Part shown: positions 12,541-23,655 of the stretch, piece by piece
How positions within the stretch are numbered: position 1 is the stretch's first letter
Layout of the letters: each line of letters begins with the position of its first letter
Origin: Chimonanthus salicifolius
Lineage: Eukaryota; Streptophyta; Magnoliopsida; Laurales; Calycanthaceae
Assembly: GCA_013350335.1 (NCBI GenBank)
Contig: CM023542.1
Span: 9,100,025 to 9,164,024, forward strand
Reading direction: 5' to 3'
Length of the DNA: 64,000 nt
Notes under the pieces: model-generated
The model's database searches: none
Told to the model about the DNA's origin: nothing
Seen by the model: only the letters and a program-made list of their open reading frames with translations
Made by a program: the position numbers and the translations under genes

Positions 12541-13489
12541 TGACGTGGACATTGGTGACAAAGAAGATGAGATTTTGGCCTTGGTATTAGATTTTTATGA
12601 GAAGTTCCATAGGATGTCCAATAAAAATGAATCCTATCAATTGGACCATGGAATTCAGCCCAAGAACAGGCCCAATGGCTAAAGCAGCGCAGATGGTTGT
12701 TAATTAGAATCCTAAATCAGCTAGGATTTTAATTAAGTTAGAAAAGTTTCTTTGTGTTATTTTCTAGATTTAGAATTTGTTATTTTCATAATTGGAGGGT
12801 CGGCTCCTTGTTCCTTGTTAAGATAAAACTCTTTTTCCTTGTTTCAGGTTAGGATTTCCTATAAATAAGCATTGTAATCAGCCCTTGGGGTATCGAGTTT
12901 TATGAATAAAATTAGGATTTTATTTTCCAGCAATTTGTAATTGCCGTTGGAATTTATCTGCTGCATTGGTCAGCGATTTTTCTGGTGGGATTGTTTGTCT
13001 CTGGTTGCAGTCCAGGCTTAAACAGAGTGCAGAGTTGTGAGCCAGGTGTAGACATCACGTTGCAGTGGCGATTCGGCTATAACCCAGGCCCTGTACACGG
13101 TTGAAAGCAGTTTTTTCCTCTATGGATTGTTTCCAGATCCATCAATAAAACAGAGTGTTTGTCTTCTCTGTTGGAACTAGGTGTTATAGGCTGAAGGGAC
13201 TGTTTGGTTTTGGGGAGACATCTGGCTGAGAATTCAGGCCAGTATTAATCGTTAAGGACTGTTATAGGCCAGCAACAGTATTCAGCATCGTTCCTCAATT
13301 TCTGTCCCAATAGGTCAGTGAATTTTTCTTGGAATTAGTACTATCATTCACTTACAGATCGTGTAAGTTCAGTGACAGATCGTGTAAATCCTATATGGTT
13401 CTTATATTGCGCTTGGATTATTCAAATCATTGTCAAGCTTCCGCGTAGCGATTGGGTTTTCGACAATTTATTTGTCTTAGCCTACATCA
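12541..13489 (+). repeat. 3' LTR of the gypsy element, copy A
   Basis: It begins TGACGTGGACATTGG directly after the purine-rich AGGACGGAGAGAA and ends CTACATCA, 949 bp. A TATA-like TATAAATAAGC lies near 12,861. It matches the joined 5' LTR, but 3' LTRs of the two copies resemble each other more than the 5' LTR of the same copy. Confidence 0.9.
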
Positions 13490-15396
13490 CCGAGTGAAAA
13501 AGAAACATAAAATAGCAACATTTTTGGGGATGTTTTCCATCACTGATTTCAGCCAACCCAAACAGAGAGTGAAAAGAGATTTGGGTTGAACAGCTATGAA
13601 GAGAAATCAATGAGAAGAAAGATAGAACAGTTGTACCAAAGAAGAGAATCAAAAGGACAAAGCAGCATGTAACTAGTCCAAAAAGAACAAAGCAACAGTT
13701 TGAATTGAAAAATAAAAGAAAACAGAGTAGTAAGCAACGATTGGCAGCAAGCAAATAAAAAAATAGAATACGACAGCAAAAGATGTGTCCATTCTCCACA
13801 TGAGCAAGAGATGTGTCCATTCTCCACATGAGCAAGAGTTGTTGCTGAATTAGAGAACAAAAAGTCAGGCGGTGAAGGTAATAGAAGCAACCAGCTGAAG
13901 CATAAACCCAAACAAAGGTAGCCATTGTTAAGGAAAGAAGGTGCTGGCCGACTAAAGCAGAGAATGAGAAGGAGGTGCTGGCCGAGTCTGTATTCATATG
14001 GAGGCAAGTAAGAAAGTGAAAAGGAAAAAGTAGAAAAAGAACAGAGATGAAACGGTGTTGCTATATTTTGGCCGACCCATGTACATCCCACCTCCTTTCC
14101 TCCTTTTAAACAAACTCCATGCGTGACTTCTTTCCTTATCCGTCTTTTTCTACTTTAAACAATGTAATCCTAGCCTTCCATTTGACGTTTCCTCAATTAG
14201 ACCCATGTGATCTTAGCCATTGATTTTCAACCCAAACATCTATAAATTGAATTCTCTTGTACAACAAAAATCGAACGTGGGCATTGATTTTTTGGAGAAT
14301 TTTGGGTTTTAAGGTTAGTGTTTTTATTTTATTGTAATTATTTTCTTTTATTTTAATTCATGTCTTGTAATTTAGTTCAATTAATAAAAGTAAAACTTCT
14401 TTATCTCTTTATCTTTATTTTCTTAAATTCAGTGTTAATGTGATTAAATTCAGTAATAAATTCAAAAGTCCATGAATCTTCTTGTTTTGTTTTTATTTAA
14501 ATCCAAAATTCTAATGCATTTTAATTCTTAATTCCAATTTTTATTAATAAGTGAAAGGCAGAAAGACCCTTAGAAATATGGTTTTCCACTTATTTATTTT
14601 TGTATGATGAAAATTTGATTTTATTTTAATTCGTTTTATGGATTTATGTGAGAAATTACTCTAAGTTATTCAATGAAAGTAAAAAAATATTTTAGACTCA
14701 ATAGAACTTGATTTTTTTAGTCTAAGGTTCTTTTTAAGAGCAGAAAAACTTTTAGATTCGAAATTGCAAGTTGAAATTTTATTTAGCCTAAGGCCGGATT
14801 TGAATTTTCTTAGTTTAATTGATTTCATAAATTTCATGATGAGGATTTGAATAGATGAAAAATTTGAGTGCATGATAAATAATAAATGTGAGGTCCGTAT
14901 TCTAGGCCTTGATATTATTTTTAAAATATGGAAAATAAAACCTCTATAATTCTTTGATCCAGTTCCACTGTAAATATGTACAGAGGTAGCTTAGGTGTTT
15001 TCAATTTTATTTTTGTTTATAAAAACTCAAAATTCTTGAAAATGGTGAACTAGGTTGGTAAATTAATTAATAGCATCTTAATTTAGTTTTCTAAGTTACA
15101 TTAAGATTTTTTATATTTTTAGATTAAATCCACCATCTTATTTCAAGTTCACAAATTTTAATTTTCCATTTTGTTTTCTATTATTAGAATGTTTCTAAAT
15201 TAAAACTAAAATACATAGATTAGAGAAGTAATTTCATATTCATGATTTATCTCCATGTTTTCTAAATTTCGTAAATTACGTAATTCCTGGTGTATTTTTG
15301 ACGGATATATTTTCCTAAGTTCAGATGGGTTCGACATCGCACTCAATCGCTATGCTATCTAATGGTTTGCGCTCTTGTGGGCTATAAATTTAAAAT
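13490..15396. other. Non-coding AT-rich stretch, old transposon interior or intergenic
   Basis: It continues the sequence interrupted at 3,738. No coding frame is credible: the minus-strand frames of 165-171 codons at 13,482-14,091 are low-complexity Phe/Leu/Ser stretches. A 26-bp tandem duplication near 13,785-13,837 in copy A is single in copy B. A TATA-like CTATAAATTGAATTC lies near 14,240. The rest is AT-rich with nothing recognisable. Confidence 0.5.
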
Positions 15397-15660
15397 TTGC
15401 ACAACAAACATTTTGATCTAAATATACCTTTACGGATATATGAAATATATGTTCAGGAAAGGCCAATCCCCATGTGCACTAACTGTTTTCATTTGGGGTA
15501 TGTTGTTTCCTTTTGCCCACGACTGCCCAACCATAATTGTCAAATTTGTAGTGTTTTTGGACATTATAAGGAAATGTGCTGCTGTGTGAGGTTTAATGTT
15601 CCAGTTCGATGCAGCTTCTATGAAGAACACAACCATCTTCTTGGAGCATGTCCATTCTAA
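15397..15660 (+). CDS. Short ORF with one clear and two degenerate CCHC zinc knuckles, copy A
   Basis: 87 codons. The middle motif, CQICSVFGHYKEMC, is a perfect C-X2-C-X4-H-X4-C knuckle. The first, CTNCFHLGYVVSFC, has Tyr in place of His, and the third, CSFYEEHNHLLGAC, has Tyr in place of the second Cys. Such knuckles bind nucleic acid and occur in retroelement gag or ORF1 proteins and in some host proteins. The flanks are non-coding and upstream codons contain stops. It may be a gene or retroelement fragment rather than a working gene. The frame is open in copy B with a few substitutions, including CTKC for CTNC, so it has not decayed since duplication, though the time is short. Product unknown. 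Confidence 0.45.
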   Translation: MHNKHFDLNIPLRIYEIYVQERPIPMCTNCFHLGYVVSFCPRLPNHNCQICSVFGHYKEMCCCVRFNVPVRCSFYEEHNHLLGACPF

Positions 15661-16031
15661 AACCCAACATCCTCTTCAGATGAAGACTCGTGGTAGAAGT
15701 AGTTAGGTCGTGTTTTGCGAGGAAAAAAACTTGACGAGAGAAACTTTTTGGTACTTGTACAAAAGACTTGTGTTTAGGTGGGAAGATGTTTTGGGTAGTG
15801 AAAAGAAAATCTGTGTATATAAACTTTTGTAGTCGGACTGTAAGGTCATAGAATCAATGAATATGTATATGTATATAATCTTTTGTAACTCTGAAGGCTA
15901 TGTATAAGTATGCTGGTTTATTATTTTGTGTTGTGATGAGTTATATTATGAATAATACGGATGCTCTTAGTATACCTCTTTATGATTTATATTGCGAATA
16001 ATATGTTAATAGTAGGTGTGTTTGTCAAGAG
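15661..16031. other. AT-rich non-coding stretch after the zinc-knuckle ORF
   Basis: It has tandem TATG-type simple sequence near 15,860-15,880 and several AATAA signals. I see no gene. Confidence 0.4.
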
Positions 16032-16330
16032 ATGTCAGAAGCATCCCGACATTCTGTAAGTTTAGGAGCAAGCGTGACTCCTCCCTTGGAAGACTAAGGC
16101 GAATATGTCCACCAGAATGAACCCGTTGATGCAGTGCGTATCGCAATGGAGTCATTTCAGCGAGTAGCAAACAATCTTCGATGATCCCAGAATCGAAACC
16201 TCGGAGAAAGAGTTGCAATTGCTGATAATACCCGTGGTTTGAGAGAGGCTGCGTGTTTCTAGAGTTTCACCCAATATGCCCTCCTACATTGAGAGAGGTG
16301 AGGGTCATGGATTACTTCGTTATTAGAAAA
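16032..16330 (+). pseudogene. Decayed coding fragment, possibly retroelement gag-like, copy A
   Basis: ATG at 16,032 opens 21 codons (MSEASRHSVSLG...). In a second frame from 16,098 a coding-like stretch reads GEYVHQNEPVDAVRIAMESF and continues QRVANNLR, then TGA, then NLGERVAIADNTRGLREAAC. The mixture of charged and hydrophobic residues and a following Phe-rich segment resemble the region before plant gypsy gag capsids, but this is only a resemblance. Copy B preserves it with few changes. I do not claim a family. Confidence 0.25.
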
Positions 16331-16876
16331 ACACATATGTTAAAACTATAAAAATGTGGTGTACAGTGGGTCATCAGATCCCATCTTATTGAATTTAGAA
16401 TTTTGAAATGTCTCAAAAATAAAAAATTTAGAACCAAAGAGTGAATGTCGGCAATATGATCTAAATAAATTGAGATTAGTTATCATCTCACCATTAGTTT
16501 TGATTTACTAAATCTGATGGCTAAAAATAGATTTTAGTCTTAAATTTTAATCTTCAGAATGTCTAAAATTGTACATTCTAGAAAATAAGGTTTATTCACT
16601 CAAAACATAAATTCACATTTTCTATTCTGTAACAATTCTAACGTAGCATTTTCAACGTCTAAAGCCAGAAGAATGAAGGCAAAGTCACAAGAAATTTAGA
16701 CTACATTTATTCTTAATCAGGTACACAGTAATCACCTTTCATTAATCAACATGCCATGTATTACAATTTTTCTCGCACACACAATCACTTTGACATACGT
16801 AGAAAAGAATGAAAGAACAATACGACAATGATAAATCTTGCAAAAAAAATCAAACAGTAGAAGAGAGAAATCCTTC
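16331..16876. other. 3' flank of GLP1, non-coding, copy A
   Basis: AT-rich. Possible polyadenylation signals for the minus-strand GLP1 lie here. No coding potential is seen. Confidence 0.4.
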
Positions 16877-17661
16877 TTAGTTCCTCTTCTGGAACTTGGA
16901 TTGGAGATTATCAACCAGTTGCCTGTCAATTTGGAAGGCCTTGACGATGACATCATCAGATATGGCCCATTCGATCCAAAGACGGCATCAGCAACAGTGA
17001 TGATACCCGGATTTTGGCTGCTTAAAGCGGCAATGGCGACTGCATTGCCGTAGCCGGCATTGTGCTGGAAGTGAATGAGGCCTTCTGGGAAGACAAACAC
17101 ATCACCCTTATGGAGGACCTTTGTGATGAGACGGTTGTCAGGGTTGGAGGTGACAAACCCTACATAAAGGGTGCCTTCAAGAACTGTCAAGATCTCAGTG
17201 GCACGAGGGTGGGTGTGGAGAGGATTGAGACCCCATGGTGCATAGTCAATACGGACCATGGAGATGCCAAGAGTGTTGAGTCCCGGTATTTGGGCCACAT
17301 TTACCGGTGTACCCTAGAACCAACTGGGTTTGACGTGTTGCCGGCTTTGTGGAGCCCTGCAAAAAAGAAATCGTTGGCCTGAGCGAGCTTTGGATCCTTG
17401 CAGACTATACCATTCACTAGAACTGCCACCACAGGATAGAAGGAAATATCAAACTCATGTTAAACTTATGAAATTTCATCAAGAACATTACAAAGCCAAG
17501 GTTAGAAAACATAAAACACGATGTGTGTTTGGTGCAAGGATTATACCTGGACCATTAGGCAGTGTAACACAGAAATCTTGCAAGGGCCTGTGGTCGGGGG
17601 CAACTGCAAGGCAGCAAGAGAGTGCAAGGATTGCTAAGAGTAGGAGGGAATCCTCAGTCAT
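16877..17661 (-). pseudogene. Germin-like protein 1, copy A (frameshifted)
   Basis: Exon 1 is 17,547-17,661 and exon 2 is 16,877-17,422, with a 124-bp phase-1 intron (GT/AG) where GLP2 has its intron. ATG at 17,661 starts a hydrophobic signal peptide (MTEDSLLLLAILALSCCLAVA) and the Cys segment LQDFCV. Exon 2 keeps VNGIVCKDP, cupin box 1 with ligands in [10 protein letters not shown] and box 2 GLIHFQ. GLPs are secreted, metal-binding cupins of the wall, some with superoxide dismutase activity. This copy has two 1-bp deletions relative to copy B: near 17,310 (TGTACCC for TGTCACCC) and near 16,964 (TGGCCC for TGGGCCC). Together they destroy the frame. The ancestral end ...SKFQKRN and TAA are kept. 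Single-base errors in the assembly could mimic this. Confidence 0.85.
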
Positions 17662-17808
17662 CTTTTCTGGGATTTGGGAATTTCTCTACGGTTGTTTTGA
17701 CTGATTATGTAAGCAAATCTATGAAAACCTCCACGACCCGATAGTAATTGAGGTGAGCTATTTGTATTTTGGCTGTTGGGTGATGGAAGAAGTGAAGCTT
17801 CTCTGCTT

Positions 17809-17817
17809 CTATTTATA
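17809..17817 (-). promoter_or_regulatory. Candidate TATA box of GLP1, copy A
   Basis: TATAAATAG on the minus strand, about 148 bases before the ATG at 17,661. This is reasonable spacing for a core promoter with a leader of about 115 bases. It is identical in copy B. Confidence 0.55.
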
Positions 17818-18712
17818 CTAGTCTTATGAGACTCTTCATCCAATTCTCCATCCTGTATTGAAATGGTCCGATGACTTATTCTTGGCCTGCAAGAAGAAGA
17901 TACATGAATAAAACAAAGAAGAAGCATATAATTAATGGACATGTTTGATTTAGTAATCATGGGATATGCGGAATTGCAGTCTGCAGAACATGTATTGGGC
18001 TACAATTCAATCCAATTAAATAAAAGACATGGAAATGACATTAAAATAAGGAAATTTTAAATAATATAGTGGATAAGTATTAATGCTAATTTTATCGTAG
18101 TCAGACTAAATATGCTTGTTTCTCTTTTTCTCTTTCTCTTTTCGACTATTTTGAACCCACTTGTGGTGGTCGGTCCTGGTGGTTTGAGTGGCGGCTCAGG
18201 TTTTTTAAATATTTGACTAAACATTTAACTTGTATATGAATATATTTAACTTATCTATTACACTCTAAAAACTTCAAATGATAAGAATTAAGAAAATATT
18301 TGAAATTAAAAATTAAAAATAAAACAACTAATTGACACCTTTTTAAATTAGTCTAAAGACCTCAACCACTTGGCCTAGCCCTAAAATGTTGGAAAAAAGA
18401 AAATAAACATCTAAACACCGTCCAATGAACTCATTTGGCCTATATCAATGCTGATGTGTATTGAACAATAAATAATATATGAAGATAGAGATCACCGTCT
18501 CTAAAATTCGATTAAGTATTGATCTATATATGACATTTTGGCCATACTTTTGTTTTTTGGCCAACCAACGTTGAAGTTAGACTAAGCATAATTTAGAGCA
18601 AAATTTTTACAACTGATGGTCTTCCATAAATGGCATGGACACCGTTGGATTAACTCCTAATGATTGGTTTAGATTACGCTGAGTTGGTGATTTATTCTGT
18701 ATACTGAGTTAA
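17818..18712. other. Intergenic upstream region of GLP1, copy A
   Basis: AT-rich with no gene. It would hold distal promoter elements of GLP1, but I recognise no specific operator-like motif. Confidence 0.4.
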
Positions 18713-21364
18713 TGTAATGGCCCGGCCCTTAAATTAATAGATTTATGATGTAATATTAGGGGTTTCACTTAGGAGGTGTATCTGAGGGTCCCACCTAAGC
18801 ACACGTGACTTGTAGATAGTACCCAGTCATAAAGGAGTTGGAAAACAAAAAATTAAAAAAAGTTTTTAATTTATTTTATTTTGGTGGAGTCGGACCGACC
18901 GACAATGTGATTTAGGTTGGGGTGTTTAAAACCCCCAACTCCCACACCTTTGGCTCTTATTCACTTCCCTTTATCTCCATTGCCCCAACTCCTCCATATC
19001 AGCCAATCCATGTGCTTGCTTTTCCCTTTCTTCACCATCTTCTCAGCCCTATCATGTGTGGATGTGAAGAGATCTCACCCCAAGCTTCCATTTGAGTGGA
19101 TTTTCTCATCTTCAAGGTAAGGTTTTCATCTCTTTTCACTCTCATTCCTCTTCTTCGATGGGGCTTTTATGGGATGTAGTGAGAATGGAGCTTGAAATGG
19201 CCAATGGGTTTTGTTTGGAGAGAACCCCATGGAATAAATTGGGATTTTCGAATTTGGGGCTTTGCTTGGGTATGGATAATGAGGGAAAATGGGTTTTGGA
19301 GCATGAAAAAGTAAGATTTGGGGGAAATCTCTTGTGTAGATGAATTGGAGCACAAAGGTTGGAGAAACTTGGGGTTTCTCCTAAGTTTGAGCTTGCATGG
19401 AGTTGGTCTTTGGTCTAAAAATCCAAATGGGGACAAATAATTTGGGGGTTTTGCTTTTTAAACACTAGTTGGGCTTAGAACAATGCACTAAATGGGTTCT
19501 ATTTGTGTTTTTATGTGGATTAGAGCCCCCTAATCTGAACCCCGAAGCCGATCAAGTCGAGAATCAACCCGGCATCTCATAAAAGCTTAAGGTGAGGAAA
19601 GCTACACACTTGTTTGGATATTTAGAGATTTCTATACTTTTTAGAGATCCTTATATGCATTTTCATAATTAAATGTATGATGATGTGAGATTTATGATAG
19701 ATGGAAATATTTAATTAGAGATAATTCTTCTATGATACAAGGTGTTACTATTATTGCATTATGTGTAATGATGATGATTATGAGGTGTTACATGGAACTG
19801 GACCCTATTGAGGAGCTATTTGGTTGTTTGATAATGAAATGTGTATTTGATGTTGAAATGGAGAATTATGGGGCAAATTGTGCTAATCACCATATGTTGG
19901 ATTAATATTGGACCCAAATTGTAAGGATGATGTGATAGAGGTTGGGCAAGTCCAATTGAGTATCCCAAGCATAGGAGATTGCTCTCCTCTCAAGACTAAT
20001 CTAAATAAGATGAATTTAAATGTATGAACTTATGAAATTGGTTATGTATATTATCATGCTTTGCTTAAGGGTGTTTGTATGAGCTTGGTGTGTTTGAGAG
20101 CTCATCTATATTGAGGTTGAAATTCATGTGTATTGTGTACTCACATCTAACCTAAGATAGGTTAATTTTAGTGAGTTAGGAAAGATGTACCTATTGGGTA
20201 TGAACAATTTAATGATGCTATGGTGAGAATGGATCATGGGGTAGTTAAGTGAACCTTATCCCATTTGGAATTCCCACTAATGTGAATACTCAATTCCTTT
20301 GAGGGGGTTGGGATGACAATGAAACAGATATTATCTTAGTATTCTTATTGGGACGATGGCATCGGCTATGGAGACTGGGTCTCGTAGGGTTGCCGTTGAG
20401 GAGTAGGTCCCTCACATGTCACGCATTGTAGAGCGCTCTCACGGCTATTTAGCACTTTAGACGTGCTTGGATATGCAGGGCTAGATATACATTCATCCTG
20501 TGAGGGATGGTGTTAGCTCTGTAAGTCATGGTTTGACTACCTTAGAACTTGATTGAACCATCCATGAGGTGAAGGGATGTAGGGCGAGGTTGACATGGAC
20601 ACACTATGCGTGAGACACCAGCTTAGTACGTTGTGGGCGCTAAGTCATGTTCGAAGTTGAGGTATATTGCTTGTGATGACTATCCGTCCCATTGTAAAAT
20701 TCCTGTAAGAGGGGAGTAGTTCCTATGATGATGTGGTAATATGATTAAGTAGCATAGTATGGATTACACTCTCCATTACATACATTATATGTTGTGAGTT
20801 TGTTAGTGTGTGGCATGCATGTATTTCCTCATTGAACTTGTTTATGCTCACCTCCTTGCAATTTCAGGTACCATTGCTCCGGCGGGGTCCGAGGGACCAA
20901 GAGGACGTCGATAGACTACACACCTTGTTGATCTACCACTCACTTGACAATCATTTCGATATTTTGTCATTTTGATTACATGGTTATGTGTATTTTTGTT
21001 AAGTTAGAAGATAAACCATGTATAATTATCATTGAAAACATGTTTAATGTTTTGAAAACTTATTTGAATCTTCTAAACTTTGAGAAGGTAATCTCTATTG
21101 TGGTTGGAAGTGAATGGTTATACATTCTTTTACTATGTTGAACAGGTGGATTAATTGTAGAGGCTAAGATTGGCCCAATAGTCCATTTTTTGGGGGAGAC
21201 TCTGCCGAAATTTTGGTAGGGATCTTACTTCCTTAAAAAGATATGAAATTATTATTGTTTGTTAGCATGTGTGATTCCCACGTGTAACTATTATTTATTT
21301 GGTGTATTTGGAGAAATGAAATTTTTTTTTGCGTCACGTGTCGATTTTGGGTCGGGGCGTGACA
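18713..21364 (+). mobile_element. Solo LTR of a third Tekay/Del-like family, copy A
   Basis: It starts TGTAATGGCCCGGCC and ends GGGTCGGGGCGTGACA, 2,652 bp, with the perfect 5-bp target duplication GTTAA at 18,708-18,712 and 21,365-21,369. No interior is attached. The LTR contains short chance frames such as 18,917-19,120. Copy B has the same insertion at the same site, so it predates the duplication. Confidence 0.93.
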
Positions 21365-22733
21365 GTTAAATCGAGACGTAACTTGTAAGTTGATAATTAA
21401 AATATCAATGTTTTTTTTTTTATTGACTACACGACTGCTAATATAATAAATATCATATATTCTATTATTTGTGGAAACATTTTTAGTGACAGCTCATGAT
21501 AATAACAAAGTTAGTATACTGCAATACTGTATATACTAAATTATTTCTATTATTCCTTTAGTAAATCTTTACGTTTTTTATTAAAAGTATTATTTATTTC
21601 GTGACAATTGATAGAGAATGAAAATAAATAAATTATCATCTACACACTTTGTTTGAGTACACCCAGTGATATGTTTATTACCAATTCATTGAATCAGAAG
21701 TTTTAAATTGTTGTATTGAAGAAAATACAAAATAGTATAATTTAATTTATAAATAATTATTGATAGATTATTTTAATTTTAGCTTAATATAGATCATATG
21801 AAATAATTTTTTTTTTAATCTTAAATAGTTAACAAGTCTCTACAGAATTAAGTTGACTTATATTCACTTTATACAATTTAGATTTTTACAACAAAATCAA
21901 ACTAAAGTATAAACTTCAAAAATCTAAAAAGCAGAGTCATTGGTTTGGGTGACTCTACTGAGGATAGGTTTTCAAATTCACAGGGAACCACTCTACGGTG
22001 GTAGGGGCTCAGTTAGGGCATTTCTGCTTACATGTCTCCTCTTTTTTTTATAAAGTATATAAATTTAATTAAAATCATTAAACTTATTTAAATATAAATA
22101 TTCCTTTTATCTTTCACCCGTGTTTATTTTCCTTTGGCTCACATAGGATCCTCGCAAAATTAAACGTAAAAAAAAATTATTTTCTAAAATATTTTCTTGT
22201 CCAAACTCGCCATTTGATTTTATAGCTTTATAGCAAAAAAAAAAAAAGTTCTAAAATAAAATTTTACATTTAAATAGATTTAATAAATATGATTTAAATA
22301 TTATAGTTTGTGAGGCACATTAATAGACATTCATCAATAAAAAAAAAAGAAAAAAAAAATCCTGATACCAATACACGACACACACGTTTAGCATTGATGC
22401 AAGTGAGTGGTTGGGCCTTGAGTTAGATGGTCTATATCCTTGAAATCACCTTAGTTGGATATTTCTGGCCAAGATTAGTTCATCATATTTATCTCTTTTT
22501 ATACAGTATTTTGCATTCATATAACGCCTCATAAAAAAAAATCAATCTTGTTAAGCATAGCGAGTTAGATAAAATCATAAAAAGAATGCATCATATGGAT
22601 GTTGACAGTCTTGAATCTTGAGACAACAAATTCATTTATTTAAAATAGTAGGATAAACAAACACACACTCGTTTATTTAAGTTGGATAGTGCCAAAGTCC
22701 AAAAGACAGCAACTAAGAATTATGGGCTATTCG
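21365..22733. other. 3' flank of GLP2, non-coding, copy A
   Basis: AT-rich, no gene. At about 21,660-21,690 a short block differs completely from copy B at about 51,755-51,788. The part from about 22,409 on is the segment duplicated around an insertion in copy B and also resembles the 3' flank of the GLP3 pseudogene at 25,725 onward. Confidence 0.5.
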
Positions 22734-23493
22734 CTAACGATCCACTCGGAATTGGGCCTGGAGTTTGTCTATTATTTTCTTGTCCACTTGAAAGGCCTTG
22801 GCGAGAATATCATCAGAGATTGGTGGATTTGATCCAAACACTGCATTGGCAATGGTGATCACACCTGGATTCTGACTGCTCAAACCAGCAATAGCGACAG
22901 CATTGGTGTGGCCAATATTGAATTGGAAGTGAATGAGGCCTACTGGGAAGACAAACACATCACCCTTTCTAATGATCTTACTTATAAGCCGGTTTTCGGG
23001 GTTGGAGGTCACAAATCCAACATAAAGGGCCCCCTCAAGGACAGTTAGTATCTCAGTGCCGCGGGGGTGCGTGTGTGGAGGATTTAGGCCGTAGGGTGCA
23101 TAGTCGATGCGAACCAAGGAAATGCCTAAAGTGTTGAGTCCTGGTATCTGGGCCACATTCACTTGAGTCACGTTGGACCCAACATTGTTGTTTGTGTTGC
23201 CTGGTTTGTCAAGCCCGTAAAAGAAGAAGTCCTCCGCCTTAGCGAGCTTTGGATCCTTGCAAACAAACCCATTCACAAACACTGCAATGTAATTGAAATA
23301 GTGAGTTAAATTTGCACTAGAAATACGTATCTGCAATAGTTCAAGAAAGGAAAGATTGAATGTGAAGTGTGCAAGTACCAGGTGAGTTGCGGTCAGCGAC
23401 ACAAAAGTCCTGCAGGGGACTAGGATCTGAAGCATGAACAAGAGATAAGGTGAAGAAGCAAAGGAGGAGAATTACAGAGATATGAGGTGCCAT
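22734..23493 (-). CDS. Germin-like protein (subfamily 1 type), GLP2 copy A, intact
   Basis: Exon 1 is 23,379-23,493 and exon 2 is 22,734-23,281, with a 97-bp phase-1 GT/AG intron. The product is 220 residues, the normal GLP length. Residues 1-21 are a signal peptide ([21 protein letters not shown]). Cys31 and Cys46 are the usual disulfide pair. N75 (NVT) is a glycosylation sequon. Cupin box 1 has ligands His108, His110 and Glu115 ([10 protein letters not shown]) and box 2 has His156 (VGLIHFQFN). A KGD motif is at 144-146. GLPs form hexamers in the wall and bind manganese. Some have superoxide dismutase, not oxalate oxidase, activity and respond to pathogens. The start is chosen because it gives the signal peptide. 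A frame read through the intron is an artefact. Confidence 0.94.
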
Positions 23494-23591
23494 CGTCACT
23501 CTTCCTATGAATTTAGAGGTGAATAGAGCAAATGATGGAAGAAGAGGTCTGAGCAGCTGTGAGTGTGAGAAACAAGGTAGAGATAGGGCAC

Positions 23592-23600
23592 ATATATATA
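23592..23600 (-). promoter_or_regulatory. Candidate TATA box of GLP2, copy A
   Basis: CTATATATAT on the minus strand about 100 bases before the ATG at 23,493, consistent with a leader of about 70 bases. It is present unchanged in copy B. Confidence 0.55.
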
Positions 23601-23655
23601 GGGAAATATAAGCCATATGGGCCATAATGGTTGTTAAACTGCACATGTTTTTCAA

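Larger units (their letters stand above)
3739..13489 (+). mobile_element. Complete but dead Ty3/gypsy LTR retrotransposon, copy A
   Basis: The LTRs start TGACG and end CTACATCA. The 5' LTR is 3,739-8,026, interrupted by a solo LTR, and the 3' LTR is 12,541-13,489. The target-site duplication is CTGAG at 3,734-3,738 and CCGAG at 13,490-13,494. Copy B has CTGAG on both sides, so the C is a later mutation. A primer-binding site at 8,030 and a purine-rich tract just before 12,541 complete the structure. Inside are gag, zinc knuckle, protease, reverse transcriptase, RNase H and integrase remnants in that order, which is the Ty3/gypsy order. Many stops and frameshifts are shared with copy B, so it was dead before the segment was duplicated. 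Confidence 0.93.

Noticed and set aside
13482..14227. Long minus-strand frames (up to 171 codons in copy A and 204 in copy B at 43,613-44,227)
   Set aside because: Low-complexity Phe, Leu and Ser reads of purine-rich DNA, no domain, and lengths that change between copies with small indels.
18917..19445. Overlapping short frames near 19,000 (copy B near 49,100)
   Set aside because: They lie inside a solo LTR with precise ends and target duplications and have no domain.
22734..23441. 235-codon frame starting inside GLP2 exon 1 and reading through the intron
   Set aside because: It uses the wrong frame in exon 1 and translates the 97-bp intron. The spliced model gives a standard 220-residue GLP with a signal peptide.
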